Assembly: GCF_019649055.1 (NCBI RefSeq)
Contig: NW_026570307.1
Span: 248,001-312,000 of the forward strand
Direction of reading: 5' to 3'
DNA length: 64,000 nucleotides
Source of the DNA: Paramacrobiotus metropolitanus
Taxonomy: Eukaryota; Tardigrada; Eutardigrada; Parachela; Macrobiotidae
The notes under the pieces are model-generated. The model ran no database searches. It was not told the origin of the DNA and was given only the letters and a program-made list of their open reading frames with translations. Positions within the stretch are counted from its first letter, which is position 1, and each line of letters begins with the position of its first letter. A program made the translations under genes and the position numbers. Positions 53,801-64,000 of the stretch are shown here, one piece after another.

Positions 53801-56800
53801 TGGGTCTGCCATGTCAACGCAAACATCCTTCTCCGACATCGACAAGTCATTCACGTGCTGTAAGGCAGGGTCGTCATGGAATTCGCGCGACGAGTCCTGA
53901 GGTAGTTTTTCCTTAGTCGTACTCCTTTTGGTCGGTATGGTTGCCGCCTCATTTGTCCGAGTTTCGTCTATTGTTAGACGTAGACCGGAGTGTACCAAAG
54001 TCGTTTCGTCCTTTGTGGTAGCGTTTCGAGCGGTAATCCGACTCGCGCTTCCGAGGGAGATGGGTCCATCTCCTCTTGACTTTTCTTCGGTTTTGTCGGA
54101 GTATTCCGGGGTGAGAACCTGCGTGGTTTTTCCATCGTTGGCTGACTTGGCAGTTTAGTCGGCTGAGATGCCGATCGGTTCGGCGAGATCTGTTTTGCCG
54201 GCGATCGACTCCGTCTTGGCGTGGATACCTTCGGTGGTAGCGCCGCTTCTTGCTGAACCGAATCGTCTGTTTGGACGTTGTCTTCGTTCTCTTCATCTTC
54301 GCTACTATCCGACATTGTTATCGGAATCTTTTCTGTTACCTCTTGTCCAGGCCGAGGTTGGATTTCCAGTGTATAAGCTGCCGGGTTGATGCTAGGGTGA
54401 CGAAGGAGTTGGATCGTCTTTATAATGTTTGAGTACAGCGGGAGTTGTCGTAACTCCTGCTTTCCGCACCTCAAAGCAGCCGTCTCAGAGCTTTATCCCT
54501 ATCCTGGATGGTATCGTGGATCTTTTGAGCTAGTTGAGACTTGAGGTCTGCTCGTCATCGGACATAGTCCGATCTCGGATGTCTCCTTGAAGTTGTGCTT
54601 CGTAGAGTATTCGTTGAAGGTCCAACGTTCTGGCTTGGCTGACCAACTTCTTATGGACGCCTGGGGTGAATAAAGCTTTCGCCCCGATCACGGCTGATTT
54701 CCGTGATTGACTCGGTTTTTCTTCTGCGGGAGTTGAGGAAGGATTCGCTTTGATCAGTTCCAAGAGTTGTTCCTTGATTCTGGCCGGTGGTGGCGACTTC
54801 GACGGGAAGAGACGTCTTCGGGGACCGTGCTCTTCGATGTTGTCGGTCATCTTCGACTTCCTCGCGAATTTAGGTGATCCCGATCCACCTGGTTGGAGGA
54901 TGAGTCGACTATCTGGTGTTCGTTCACCCGTCTGAGGTTCTCTTTGTGAAAGCCCAGGTAGAGTCGTTGGTAGTTCAAGTGACTTAGGTCGACTAGCTTC
55001 TGTCGCTCCGACTTCCTCCGACGTGTCCATCGGTTCATCTTCATCCTCTAGCGGTGGTACCGGTAAGTCGTTCATCGGCTCGTCTTGGTGACTCGCCGGT
55101 GGGACTACCTCCATCAGTTTGACAGGTGTCACCTTAGGCTTCTTGGCGGACGTCGGCTTTTCAGCTTTTGTCGCTGTTCTTCCTCCTTCCGTTTATAGAA
55201 GTGGTCCACAAATAACTGGATCTTGGCCGCTAGGATTTGCAGCCGTTCGGAATTCTTTGCCGAACATACTGTTGTTGGTCGTAATATGAAGCGGGCTTCC
55301 TTGGTGTTGTTCTCCAAGTGTCCCAAGTCAATATCGATCCGGCAATACTGCGGACTCTGTTGGTCAGTCGCATCCATCATCACTCGAAGTTCGGAGATGA
55401 CTGCGTCTGCTCGCAGTAACTGGGTATGGACTTCTTTTACCCACTCCAGGTCATGTTTTGCAGGGGGACGTTCGTCTTCTGTCGGGTCGTTCGTCTTCTA
55501 TCGGGTCTACCGTGCCACCTTAATGCTTTCGCCGTCCGATGGTGTCACGTTTATGAAAGATCTCTGGAGGTCTTCCAGTAAGTCCCATCCGTCATGGATT
55601 GTGGCGAACATCTGTTCTTGGCGATCCTTTTGCATCTTCGTATGCATCTCCGCCGCGGATGAAGTCGACGGTAAAGTTACCGGTGATGTCCCATCATCCG
55701 TCCTTGCCGTTGGCGTAACGACTTGTGTAGTCGGTAACGGTGGCGTTGATATCGGCGAAGTTATGACGGCTCCTGGTAATAACGCCATCGGTTGAACGTT
55801 ACTCGTTTGTGAGGTCGAAGATTTCTCCGCCAGGTCAGCCGTCTTCACTCGATCCATAAATGTCCGAAGTCGGTATTTGTCCACCTCTGTTGTGGGCAGA
55901 CCGAACCGCGTGAGATTTTTCGCTAGCCTTATGTTGGCGTTGAGATCGTTAACTTTCTTCACCGGATCCAGTTCGGTAGGATGTAAGTTCCGCTAGCGAT
56001 GCCTTCGTAAATGTTCTGGATGGTCTTTTTACCGTCGAGGATAGTCTTCCAGACTTCTGTCGCCTGGCCATCCTCTCCAATCTGAAGTGCCATAGCATGG
56101 TATCTGAGCAGGGGGACCTGTTGTTCGGCTCCTCGTGTTTCGCTCTGGGTTATCTGTTGAATCGTTCGAACATGCTGATTTAGTCGGATAGCCTCATCGT
56201 CCGTGGTTGGGCCGGGTTCCATTAATCGGCGAGCCATTCTGATGCTCCGACCAAGGTCGTTCGCTACTTGCACCGTGTTGGAAAGAGCTACTCGATCCAT
56301 GCCTGGCTTCATTCTCAATCTGTCGAGGACTCTTTCTCCGACGTCAATAATGAATTGTACCTCTGCCGATATGGGTATCGGTACATTTCGTGACAGTCGT
56401 TCGGCCGCGTCCAAGTTCAGGGCAAGCTGAGGGTGCTGAGCTACTCTGTTACGAGCATTCTCCATTCTCGTCCGAATTGTCGTCAACAATGTCGGATCCG
56501 TCGGCATACCGGTATGCAGGTATGATTGGAGCCCTTTCGTATGGTCATGAATGGCTCTTCGGTCGTTATCAAGGCCTGCCTACTCTTCGGTTCCCGTTGG
56601 TGTGTCTTCCAGGGTTGTGCTGATCCGACCGATGACTATGTTAGTCATCCGTAGGAGTTGATGCAGCTCCTGTACTGTTGAGAGTGGTTCCACGGGTGGT
56701 CCTTGTGGGACTTGCTGCGTCGGGTTCAGCTGTATGGTCGGAACTAGAATCGCAGGGTTCGTATTGAGTGCCATCAGGGGTGAGAGTTGGGCCGTCGGGA

Positions 56801-57475
56801 CCACTGCTGGTTGAGTCGTCACTGGTTGTAACGCCCGGATCTCGTTATCCCTCTCCGTCAATTTCTTGTTCCAATCCGTTATCTGGTCGGAGAGACATGC
56901 TACGAATACCGGGTAGCTCTGGTTGGTCGGGTCGAGTCCGGCCAATCGTTTCTTCAATCCATTTATAGCGTTGAGCGCCTCGTTGCGCCGTCCCGCTAAG
57001 CTATCCATCCGGGCAACTCGGAATTCTTCGTCGATCACCGCCTTTGTGGTCGGTGTCGACGTTCCTGGCGGGCACAGAATTTGTTCCTGTGCTCGAATCT
57101 GTCGTTCCAGGTCGGCTGCGAAATCGATGTGTCGGCGCTCCTGTCGGCTTATCCTACCCAGCTCGGCAGTATTATTCTCCGTGGATACGGGATACGGGAG
57201 GTTGCGAGTAACTCATGCCGAGCTTCACGGACTGTTTCATGGCTTCCTCCTTTGGTACCCTCAGTTTTCCGATCTCCAGTAACGGTATTCGGCTAGTCGT
57301 CTGTTCGGCTGCCGAAGTCGACGGAGTGAGCCTGCGACGTCGACGTAACGACTTGTGTAGTCGTAGCCGAAGTGTCTTCCTACAGTCTCTGAGCCACCTG
57401 CTGGGCTACTGCCTGCTGGCAGATTCGGAGGCTTTCCTGTTGTCTAACGTAGAGCATTTTGTTGGCGTCGTTCAT
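50894..57475 (-). pseudogene. Broken long ORF region (ORF3-like) of the decayed element
   Basis: Begins at ATG 57475 (MNDANKMLYVRQQESLRIC) and runs through many protein-like frame fragments, among them 57038-56580, 56507-55959, 55962-55507, 55383-55129, 55132-54530, 54474-53974, 53175-52666 and 52421-51966. Consecutive fragments continue across single frameshifts. Content is Gln/Glu/Arg helical near the start, Pro/Ser/Thr-rich in the middle, and acidic later. The 54474-53974 fragment has IIKTIQLLRHPSINPAAYTL, matching the LISMMRH...AHFRL repeat helix of ORF3. Homology over the remainder is not demonstrable by eye, and the region is longer than ORF3. Confidence 0.5.
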
Positions 57476-57816
57476 GTTGTTTTCATGGTACGCAATTTGA
57501 CCCAAGTTGGCGTACGTTTCAGATTAAAAATAGCTTCGGATTAAAAGGTGCATGCTTCGGCAATTATATGCCGAGGCCAGAGAGTACTGCATTTCGGCAT
57601 CTTTCCTGGAAACTGGTTTAGATAGGTTGGCTTCCTATTATTTTGTCCATATATTCTTCCTATTATTTATGTAGATAGGTTAAAGACGGATCGAGCTTTG
57701 CAAGCACTTGCCTGTTTTAAATTACTTTTAAATTTAAATTACTTTTTAAATTAAATTTAAATTTTTAATGCTATTTCATTCTTTTTTAGGCCCCTTTGTG
57801 ATGTGCAGGTCGGCTT

Positions 57817-57834
57817 GCCCTTTTTGCGGCGCCA
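57817..57834 (-). promoter_or_regulatory. Primer-binding-site-like sequence
   Basis: On the minus strand TGGCGCCGCAAAAAGGGC follows AACATTT. TGGCGCC is the common start of Lys-type LTR-element primer sites. It sits about 340 bp upstream of the first ORF, as expected. The LTR itself could not be verified. Confidence 0.4.
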
Positions 57835-57841
57835 AAATGTT

Positions 57842-58593
57842 GCCTTGTTGTCAATTACGTAGCACTTTGTTTATTATTTTCGGGAAATTGTGAATTACTT
57901 TGTACATGTACAGTATTGACGATCTTGAATTGTACCAACCACAGGACAATAAAGGCTGAGACACTGCTCCTACCGGCTAGTGACGGCGGCTACCGGTACC
58001 CGATGTACCATTCAACCAAGGTAACCGTACCATGGTACCGTAGTTTGTACCAATAACTTTTACAAAATTTTTCTTTATTTTGTATTTTGTTACCTAGTGG
58101 CCATGGGCAGTAATATTATCGTTCACCACTAAAATATTAAATTTTGCTACAGCCGCTGGCTGGCGGTCAGTGGCGCTCTAGTCCAACCGACTTCACGAAA
58201 AGACCAAACGTGGCGGTGCCAAACTCCAAACGGCTTACCATTGTGCCTGTTTCGTTGAGGTTTGCCGAAATAATTTGTTTGCTCTGTTTTAAAAAGTTTT
58301 TAGAAAAACTGGCCTTGGCTTTGAAAGGTTTGAATGTAAATGGCATTGGCTTGTACAAGTTGATAATAATCGTAAATATATTTTAGTGATACTGTTAACT
58401 GGTCGGCATTAGCCATTACTTGCTATTCTTTCAGCTGGTAACAACAGCTCGACTATATGGTCTTGGTCTTGCTACGACTATATGGCCCCCGCCCAGTGTG
58501 GCCGTAGCAGTCGATACCGATTAGGTAGCGACGGCAGCTACCGCTTACTATTATGTAAGCGGACAACCACTCACGGCGACGTTTTACTTGACT
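57842..58593. other. No gene; possible LTR sequence of the decayed element
   Basis: AT-rich with short GC palindromes around 58020-58050. No ORF supported. The part next to 57841 could be an LTR. Confidence 0.3.
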
Positions 58594-58660
58594 ATGGCAA
58601 GCCGAGCCTCTTATATATTATGGCAAGCCGAGCCTCTTATATATTATGGCAAGCCGAGAG
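58594..58660. repeat. Short tandem repeat, 26-bp unit
   Basis: About 2.6 copies of a unit starting ATGGCAAGCCGAGCCTCTTA. Confidence 0.75.
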
Positions 58661-59301
58661 GCTTTCGGCAATAGACACCATATCCATCCCTTAACCATCC
58701 CTTATCGAGTCGTGGTGGACCGCAATGGAGGTGGCAGTGTATGCCATGCTCAGCTGAAGCGCTCTCCTGACTTCTAGGTGCCTTCAGATTTTATTTTTTC
58801 TCTCGCACTACATGGCGCGGCATCATTCGAAAAAATTATATTTATGTTCATTAATGTTTTCTGTATTATAAAAGTGCACATCGAGTGCAGTTTGATTGTA
58901 CAAATGTTAAGAGGAGCCGTTGGAAGTCGATCACCATACGACGCGTGTGTATGGTATCCGCACTTACCATACGCTCGCCCTTAACCATACAGTATGGTTA
59001 GTGTATGGCTATGGTTAAGCGGAGCGTTTGCCGAAAGCCTCAGAAAGAGGCCAGCCAATTATACTGTACGCTAGCAATACCGTAGCATCGATTAACAGAG
59101 TGCAGGGTATCGATTGACAGCATTCCTTTTACCCGAGTTGGGCTCCATCCCTCTCATCAGTCGAATGTGTTTGTTATCAATATTCGGCGAATACATAACG
59201 TACAGGCACATCAAACAAAACCCAGCCATCGTGAATTTATTAATATTAATAATTTTAGAGAATTATGTAGAACTTAATCTTACTCTACACGCGCACAGAT
59301 C
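58661..59301. other. Spacer upstream of the FMRP-like gene
   Basis: Inverted CCATAC/GTATGG motifs cluster at 58930-59010. No ORF supported. It may hold the promoter of the gene at 59302. Confidence 0.3.
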
Positions 59302-60192
59302 ATGGACAATTTTGTATTTTCTCAGATTCACAAGTCTCCCCTAGTAACAGGTGTCTACAGTCAATTTGCAGTCGACATTGTGGAAGAGGAAGACGGAAAA
59401 ATATATCGAGGGTATGTTTGTGGAATGGAAAATGAGCAATGTTGGCTGCGCATCGGCACTATGCAGCAACTAAGGCTGATCTCTATAGACAAGCTGTACA
59501 AGGTAGGCCTTTCAAGAAGCATCCGGCCCGAGGAATTTGGGGATGAAGTCGATCTCCTTGTCAGTATTGGCGAGAATGAACCTGAATCATGGCGGCCTGC
59601 ACGTATTTTTGATGGGTTTTGGTGTGAAGCCTTTAGTCTGTTAAATGTGGATGTTACCATGCCAAATAACGCCGTTACTCGGTACTCCGTTTTGGACGGC
59701 AATGGTTCCGTTTGGAAGCGCATTCGTCGCCAGGGACAACTCGGACCGCCCGTTACAACGCAGACCTTTCGCCACGTGCTAATCCCTTTCTCCATGTTCA
59801 CGCACGTTATCCCCAACATCACAGACACGCTCGATCGCGTTCAGAAAATGCATCAATTTCGTAGTCATTTCTTGTATAGCAGTGCTTACAAGCAAATCAT
59901 GTTTCTCGGGGTGGTGAATGCGTGTATTGCCGTGTTAGTTGCGAAAGGTCCTGGTAGAGGCCCTACTGATGAGGACATTTTGGAGCACTCGATCTCTGCT
60001 ATTATCCAGTTTACTACAATTGTTACCACGAGCAACCCAAAAAATGTACTCCGAATTGCCGAAGAAATGTTAGACGTGATTGCGGCAACGGAAGGTAAGC
60101 AAACACCTCAAGTAACAGAATATTTATCATTAGAATCGCCATGGCTCTGCACTCCCACAAAATCGGTACACAGAATGGACCATGCGTGCTGA
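59302..60192 (+). CDS. FMRP/FXR-like N-terminus (Agenet/Tudor pair plus KH0-like)
   Basis: Frame of 296 codons from ATG 59302. Residues ~15-60 (KIYRGYVCGMENEQCWLRI) and ~75-120 (GDEVDLLVSIGENEPESWRP) match in pattern the two Agenet/Tudor modules of FMRP. Residues ~155-245 (IPFSMFTHVIPNITDTLDRV, later YKQIMFLGV) resemble the KH0-like segment. A consensus donor GAAG/GTAAGC at 60094-60095 probably ends the exon, making the last ~32 codons intronic. KH1, KH2 and RGG modules of FMRP are not found in the 3.8 kb to the window end. FMRP proteins bind RNA and repress translation. This may be a truncated or very divergent paralogue. Homology is by pattern only. Confidence 0.5.
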   Translation: MDNFVFSQIHKSPLVTGVYSQFAVDIVEEEDGKIYRGYVCGMENEQCWLRIGTMQQLRLISIDKLYKVGLSRSIRPEEFGDEVDLLVSIGENEPESWRPARIFDGFWCEAFSLLNVDVTMPNNAVTRYSVLDGNGSVWKRIRRQGQLGPPVTTQTFRHVLIPFSMFTHVIPNITDTLDRVQKMHQFRSHFLYSSAYKQIMFLGVVNACIAVLVAKGPGRGPTDEDILEHSISAIIQFTTIVTTSNPKNVLRIAEEMLDVIAATEGKQTPQVTEYLSLESPWLCTPTKSVHRMDHAC

Positions 60193-60469
60193 TTCTCCGG
60201 CCGCATAGTACCGTCACGGTAATCAGGAATTCTCTGGTAGCGCAACACATTGTAGGAAAATTCAGTACTTTTTTCCGTCACACTTCTATCTATCTCTTCT
60301 ATACCGTGGAACCGTATTTGGTTCCGCGCCCCAAATTGCCGGTCGTGCATTTCGAAAACAGCTGATGAAAATTCGGTCGCAAAGGCACTATGGTAGACAA
60401 TAGGCACAATCATGTTGATTGAGCAGGCACTGATTAGCACACCTTCGCCCAGTGGACGGGCCCATGACG

Positions 60470-60884
60470 GCCTAGACTCCAACTCTGACTCTGACTCTGA
60501 TTCTGACCACTCAAACTCTGACTCTGACTACTCAAAGTCTGACTCTACCACTCAAACTCTGACTCTGACTACTCAAAGTCTGACTCTGACCGCTCAAAGT
60601 CTGACTCTGACTCTGAAGGTTTCTTAGGTTTCTTAGGTTTCTTAGGTTTCTTAGGTTTCTTAGGTTTCTTAGGTTTCTTAGGTTTCTTAGGTTTCTTAGG
60701 TTTCTTAGGTTTCTTAGGTTTCTTAGGTTTCTTAGTTTTCTTAGGTTTCTTAGGTTTCTTAAGTTATTCTTAGGTTATTTAGTCAGATTCAGAGTCAGAG
60801 TTTGGAAAGTCAGAGTCAGACTTTGAGTAGTCAGAGTCAGAGTTTGAGCGGTCAGAGTCTGAGTCAGAGCTTGAGCGCGGGCCC
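60470..60884. mobile_element. Foldback MITE with GGTTTCTTA core, copy 2
   Basis: 415 bp. Same ends as copy 1 (GGCCTAGACTCC and GAGCGCGGGCCC), same TCTGAC arms, longer central GGTTTCTTA array. No matching 8-bp flanks are seen. Confidence 0.7.
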
Positions 60885-62009
60885 CACCTAATGCCTATTT
60901 GTACGGCTACCCTACTCAAAATGCACATACGCAAGGTTTTTCTACTATCAAATACAACGATGAGCGCTGGCCGTTTTTGCCCAGGTCACATGAAGAATGT
61001 GGTGTTCACTGGTCACCTTCATTCTTGGTAACGTGTCCAGAGGCGAGGTAGCCAATACTGGCGGTGTGCGGTGTGCTGCCTACTGACGCTTCAGAGATAT
61101 TATTATTATTATTATTATTATTACGGCACAAGAGCAGACAACCCCAAGGGGACTTCATCTGGTCGAATATAATAGTTCTTTGAGTTGAAGGTTAGCATTT
61201 TACATTATACCTTAAGTATCTTTTCATCTACATCACCAGTATACGATTGTGTTGGTTCATTGGTCACCGCCACCCAACTTAAAAGGGTGGTGTATCTGTA
61301 CAGATACCTTCATATTCGGGGCTGTGGCAACCGTCTGTTCTTTTTTTGTTTACCGATACAGCGGTTCCCTTCTACCATTGCACTATTTGTTGCTAAAGTT
61401 ATTTTGAATACTGTAACCCCTCGTACTGTATTTCGAATACTGTAACTTGGATGACAAAGGCTGGTTAGTAAACGTCACAGGTGCTCGGTGTGAAAAGCGC
61501 AATATCGGCATGGACAAGGCTGCGTCCTGGCCTGACAGCAATGAAGTTTCATGGAGGGCTACAGTGGTCTAACGTAAAAGTATTTATAAAACCGTATTTA
61601 TTAATGAGCAAGTGTCACAAATATGTTGGTATTTCGCCGGGAACGTTACCACCGGCGCAATCGGTATACTCGAATGGTCAACGAGTAAGACAATCAAGAC
61701 TTGCAAACGTCACCCGATTTGTCAAAGATGAAATTCGGAAATTTAACTAGGTATTGCTCGGCAACACGTCCGTAACCGGTGCAACCATGCATCCGTCGGA
61801 TCAGATGGACCTCCACACTGTGGAGTCCACAGTAATTCAGACCGTAAATATTTTTCTTCAAGTAGAGATGTACAGGGCATTTTTCAATTTTGCCGGCCGA
61901 AATAACTCATTTAAAATTTTTGCTATGTTCCGAGAGCAGCGGGATATTCATCTATCCGGGAGTTCTCACCCGTTCCAGACTTTCCTCTTCATACTTCATA
62001 ATCGTAATA
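60885..62009. other. Spacer with ATT microsatellite and possible exon fragments
   Basis: ATT repeats at about 61099-61123. A frame around 61441-61570 (DDKGWLVNVTGARCEKRNIG) looks protein-like, but has no verified splice boundaries. Frames at 61481-61750 and 61754-62032 are unsupported. Confidence 0.3.
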
Positions 62010-62568
62010 CTGTAGTGGCTCGCACATCTTGAACCACAGAGTTGGTGTACGGGAAAAATGTGCATCCGATATACACACTCTAACCGGGCAAAATTCACGG
62101 CTGCGAAATAATGCTTGATTTGATTTTAAGATGAATACTCTTTCTGGAGTCTGCCCAATAAATCAAACCTTTTCATTTTTCATTAAAATTGCTATTCACC
62201 CTAGAAAACGATCTGTATCTGAGAGCTCGAATTGTTCTGCATAATATGTAGAATGTTGTCGCTGAATGTGCCCCTACCCCCACCAGGGCACCCCAAAAAC
62301 CACAACAAATCAGTTTTTGAATTCGAGCTGACTGCAAAGCTCTAAGTTATTGGCTGCTTTGGAGCATAAATATAATTAATAATTATTAGAGCTCTAATTT
62401 TTCTTAGTATTCAAGAAGGTTTTCCAGACCAGTTATTGTGAGACATCAGAAACTTATCAGTGCACACCAACTGGGAATCGTGCGTTTGGCCCTGTTAGAG
62501 TGTGTATATTGGATGCGCGTTTTTCCCGTACACCAACTGTGTGGTTCAAGATGTGCGAGCCACTACAG
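62010..62568. mobile_element. 559-bp MITE, TA duplication
   Basis: Terminal inverted repeats of ~75 bp starting CTGTAGTGGCTCGCAC (62010) and ending with the complement at 62568, flanked by TA on both sides. TA target fits Tc1/mariner-type mobilisation. The interior has no useful ORF. Confidence 0.75.
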
Positions 62569-62570
62569 TA

Positions 62571-63920
62571 TACTTTTACAAATTTGTGCTACTAGATAAT
62601 TAGGTAAAAAATATCTGTACATTTACTGCTACGCTTCGGTCAAGCAGTGCCCGCCTAAAGCGAGTGCACTTTCCTAGTTAGAGTTTACGTTTAAACTTCA
62701 CAGAAATTTGACGAGCACGTTTCAGTACAGGACAAAGCTTCAAAAAGAATTGCTTTCAAAAATTTCAGTAATTCAAAGTTTCCTAAAATTATTATCTTCT
62801 GAAAATTTATAGCAGTTCTTAAACTAATACCCTGTGTTGCAATCGTTTGTTACGCGCCAGTTGACCTTTGTAGATAAATTTTCCACTACTGTACAAGCCG
62901 GCCCGGATGATGAGCGCGATTAAATACAGCGGAAAATGTAACTTCGTGGGCTACGCCAAATTACAGAATCCGGCGCGCGACGCCACAATGTTTACGCTTT
63001 ACATGCGTTTGGCATGGTTAGTGACTGCCAAATATAATGTAAAACTAAATCTTGGAGGCATATAAATCTATCTATCTATCTATCTATATAAAAGAATAAG
63101 AAGGTGCACAATATTTGTGTGTGTCAGGGTCTAAGTCATAGACACGTTCAACCAAACTTGAATATCTTAGTACCGTTCGATAGCCCTGAATGTGTTGATT
63201 TGTACAAAGTTATCAGATTTCAGAAGAACAAAAACAGTTTTGAGAAAAAATTCAAAACTCTAACATGGAAAGTCTATGGGACGTCAAAAATTAGTTAACG
63301 GAGCAGAGTTAAGTAAGTAGCTGCCACCTGGCGCAGGTTGTGGGGATCTGCTGACTTTACCGTAACGGCCAAAAAGTATGGCTGAGCCGCTGCAGCTTGC
63401 AACACATTTATCCCGTTTGTTACGGTTTGTAGTCGAGTTCGTTTTAATTTGCGTTTAAATTTTTGAGAGTAAAAGGCACACGTTTAAACTTTAAAGTAAG
63501 TTTAAACTTCCAGGTGTCATTTCTGCAGATTTTTGTAAAACGTACTGTAAAAAACTTCACATAGTAAGCTAACAGCTATTCCCGTTACGAAAATTGTTGC
63601 AGTTACTGCAATAATTTGTACACTTGCTACACGCAGAAACTATAAAAAACCGGGAAATTTTGCGTATGCTGTGTTTAGTTTTTGTGAGTGTGGAAACTTC
63701 TTGCGAGCTAGGCCGCGTTCGGGTTTCAAACCTCATGTTACCCTATTTGTTAGTTTCACGGGCAGGTGACACGGAGCGACACGACACGAGCGGCTCTCGA
63801 GGAACAACGAGCAAGCATTCTGCGTAGTGCTTCACAATTCCGTGGCACAGTAAAGGCCAAATGGTTCACGATTCACGAATGATCGTTTCGTTTGGTTCAC
63901 GACCGATCTCACTACGTTCC
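62571..63920. other. Spacer with one possible exon
   Basis: The frame at about 62905-63023 (MSAIKYSGKCNFVGYAKLQN, then ARDATMFTLYMRLAW) looks protein-like and is followed by GTTAGT, but no acceptor or partner exon is clear. A CTAT-type microsatellite lies at about 63065-63090. Confidence 0.3.
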
Positions 63921-64000
63921 GGCCCGCGCTCGCGCTCAATCTCTGACTCTGACTGCAAAAAGTCTGACTACTCAAAGTCGGACTCTAACCGCTCAAAGAA
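63921..64000. mobile_element. Foldback MITE, copy 3, cut by the window end
   Basis: Starts GGCCCGCGCTC, the complement of the right end of copies 1 and 2, followed by the same CTCTGACT and CTACTCAAAG units. Confidence 0.6.

Larger units (their letters stand above)
46440..57841 (-). mobile_element. Decayed relative of the giant element lacking gag and pol
   Basis: Minus-strand element of at least 11 kb, bounds approximate. Its ORF4- and ORF5-like pseudogenes are homologous to those of the 24-kb element and in the same order. No protease, RT, RNase H or integrase is present. A primer-site-like TGGCGCC on the minus strand lies at 57834-57828. GGTCGG-based hairpins recur throughout. Frames are broken by indels and stops, so it is older than the first element. 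LTRs were not identified: sequence next to the primer site does not recur near 46.4 kb. Confidence 0.7.

Noticed and set aside
48071-54389. Plus-strand frames of 60-170 codons in the decayed element
   Set aside because: Homology to ORF4/ORF5 lies on the minus strand; the plus frames are shadows.
55959-55962. Four-base overlaps between minus-strand frames (also 55129-55132) as translational coupling
   Set aside because: The peptides read as one protein interrupted by frameshifts, so these overlaps are by-products of decay.
57842-58140. LTR of the decayed element
   Set aside because: The sequence next to the primer-like site could not be found again near 46.4 kb, so I did not call an LTR pair.

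Overview
The window comes from an animal (metazoan) nuclear genome that is repeat-rich and gene-poor. The evidence is intron-containing genes with GT/AG boundaries, an astacin-type metalloprotease gene, an FMRP-type gene start, LTR and non-LTR retrotransposon proteins, and several foldback (MITE-like) elements. The LTR element's primer site matches the 3' end of animal initiator tRNA-Met over its first 11 bases. I cannot name the phylum.

Layout: 1-9045 holds small-exon host genes, two on the minus strand (1952-2738 and 2935-4137) and one on the plus strand (4934-8062). 9066-33333 is a complete, very recent 24.3-kb LTR retrotransposon of Ty3/gypsy type. Its two 337-bp LTRs differ at one base and it is flanked by CCGG duplications. 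It carries gag, pol (protease, RT, RNase H), integrase in a shifted frame, and three long extra ORFs (1634, 480 and 370 codons) that are neither env nor any family I know. It sits inside the signal-peptide exon of an astacin-like host gene whose remains continue at 33338-35976 with the zinc site lost. 34.9-46.4 kb is a graveyard of MITEs, a LINE fragment on the minus strand, an ORF1-like fragment and inverted repeats. 46.4-57.84 kb is a second, decayed minus-strand element. Its last two ORFs are recognisably homologous to ORF4 and ORF5 of the first element, but it has no gag or pol at all. 59.3-60.1 kb encodes an FMRP-like N-terminus. The rest is MITEs and simple repeats.

The most unusual signal is a two-member family of giant retroelements whose RNA seems saturated with short reiterated elements independent of reading frame. 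Element 1 is full of AAAGGTCA/TGACCTTT, including an 11-copy leader array with mostly 29-bp spacing. It also has three leader hairpins and a 190-bp tandem unit of three hairpins near the 3' end, all with compensatory stem changes. Element 2 is full of hairpins built on CC-TTTGT-GG or CCGAC-loop-GTCGG with covarying outer stems. I infer that the accessory ORF products (one with CxxC pairs and an RS domain) may recognise these reiterated elements. This is testable but unproven.
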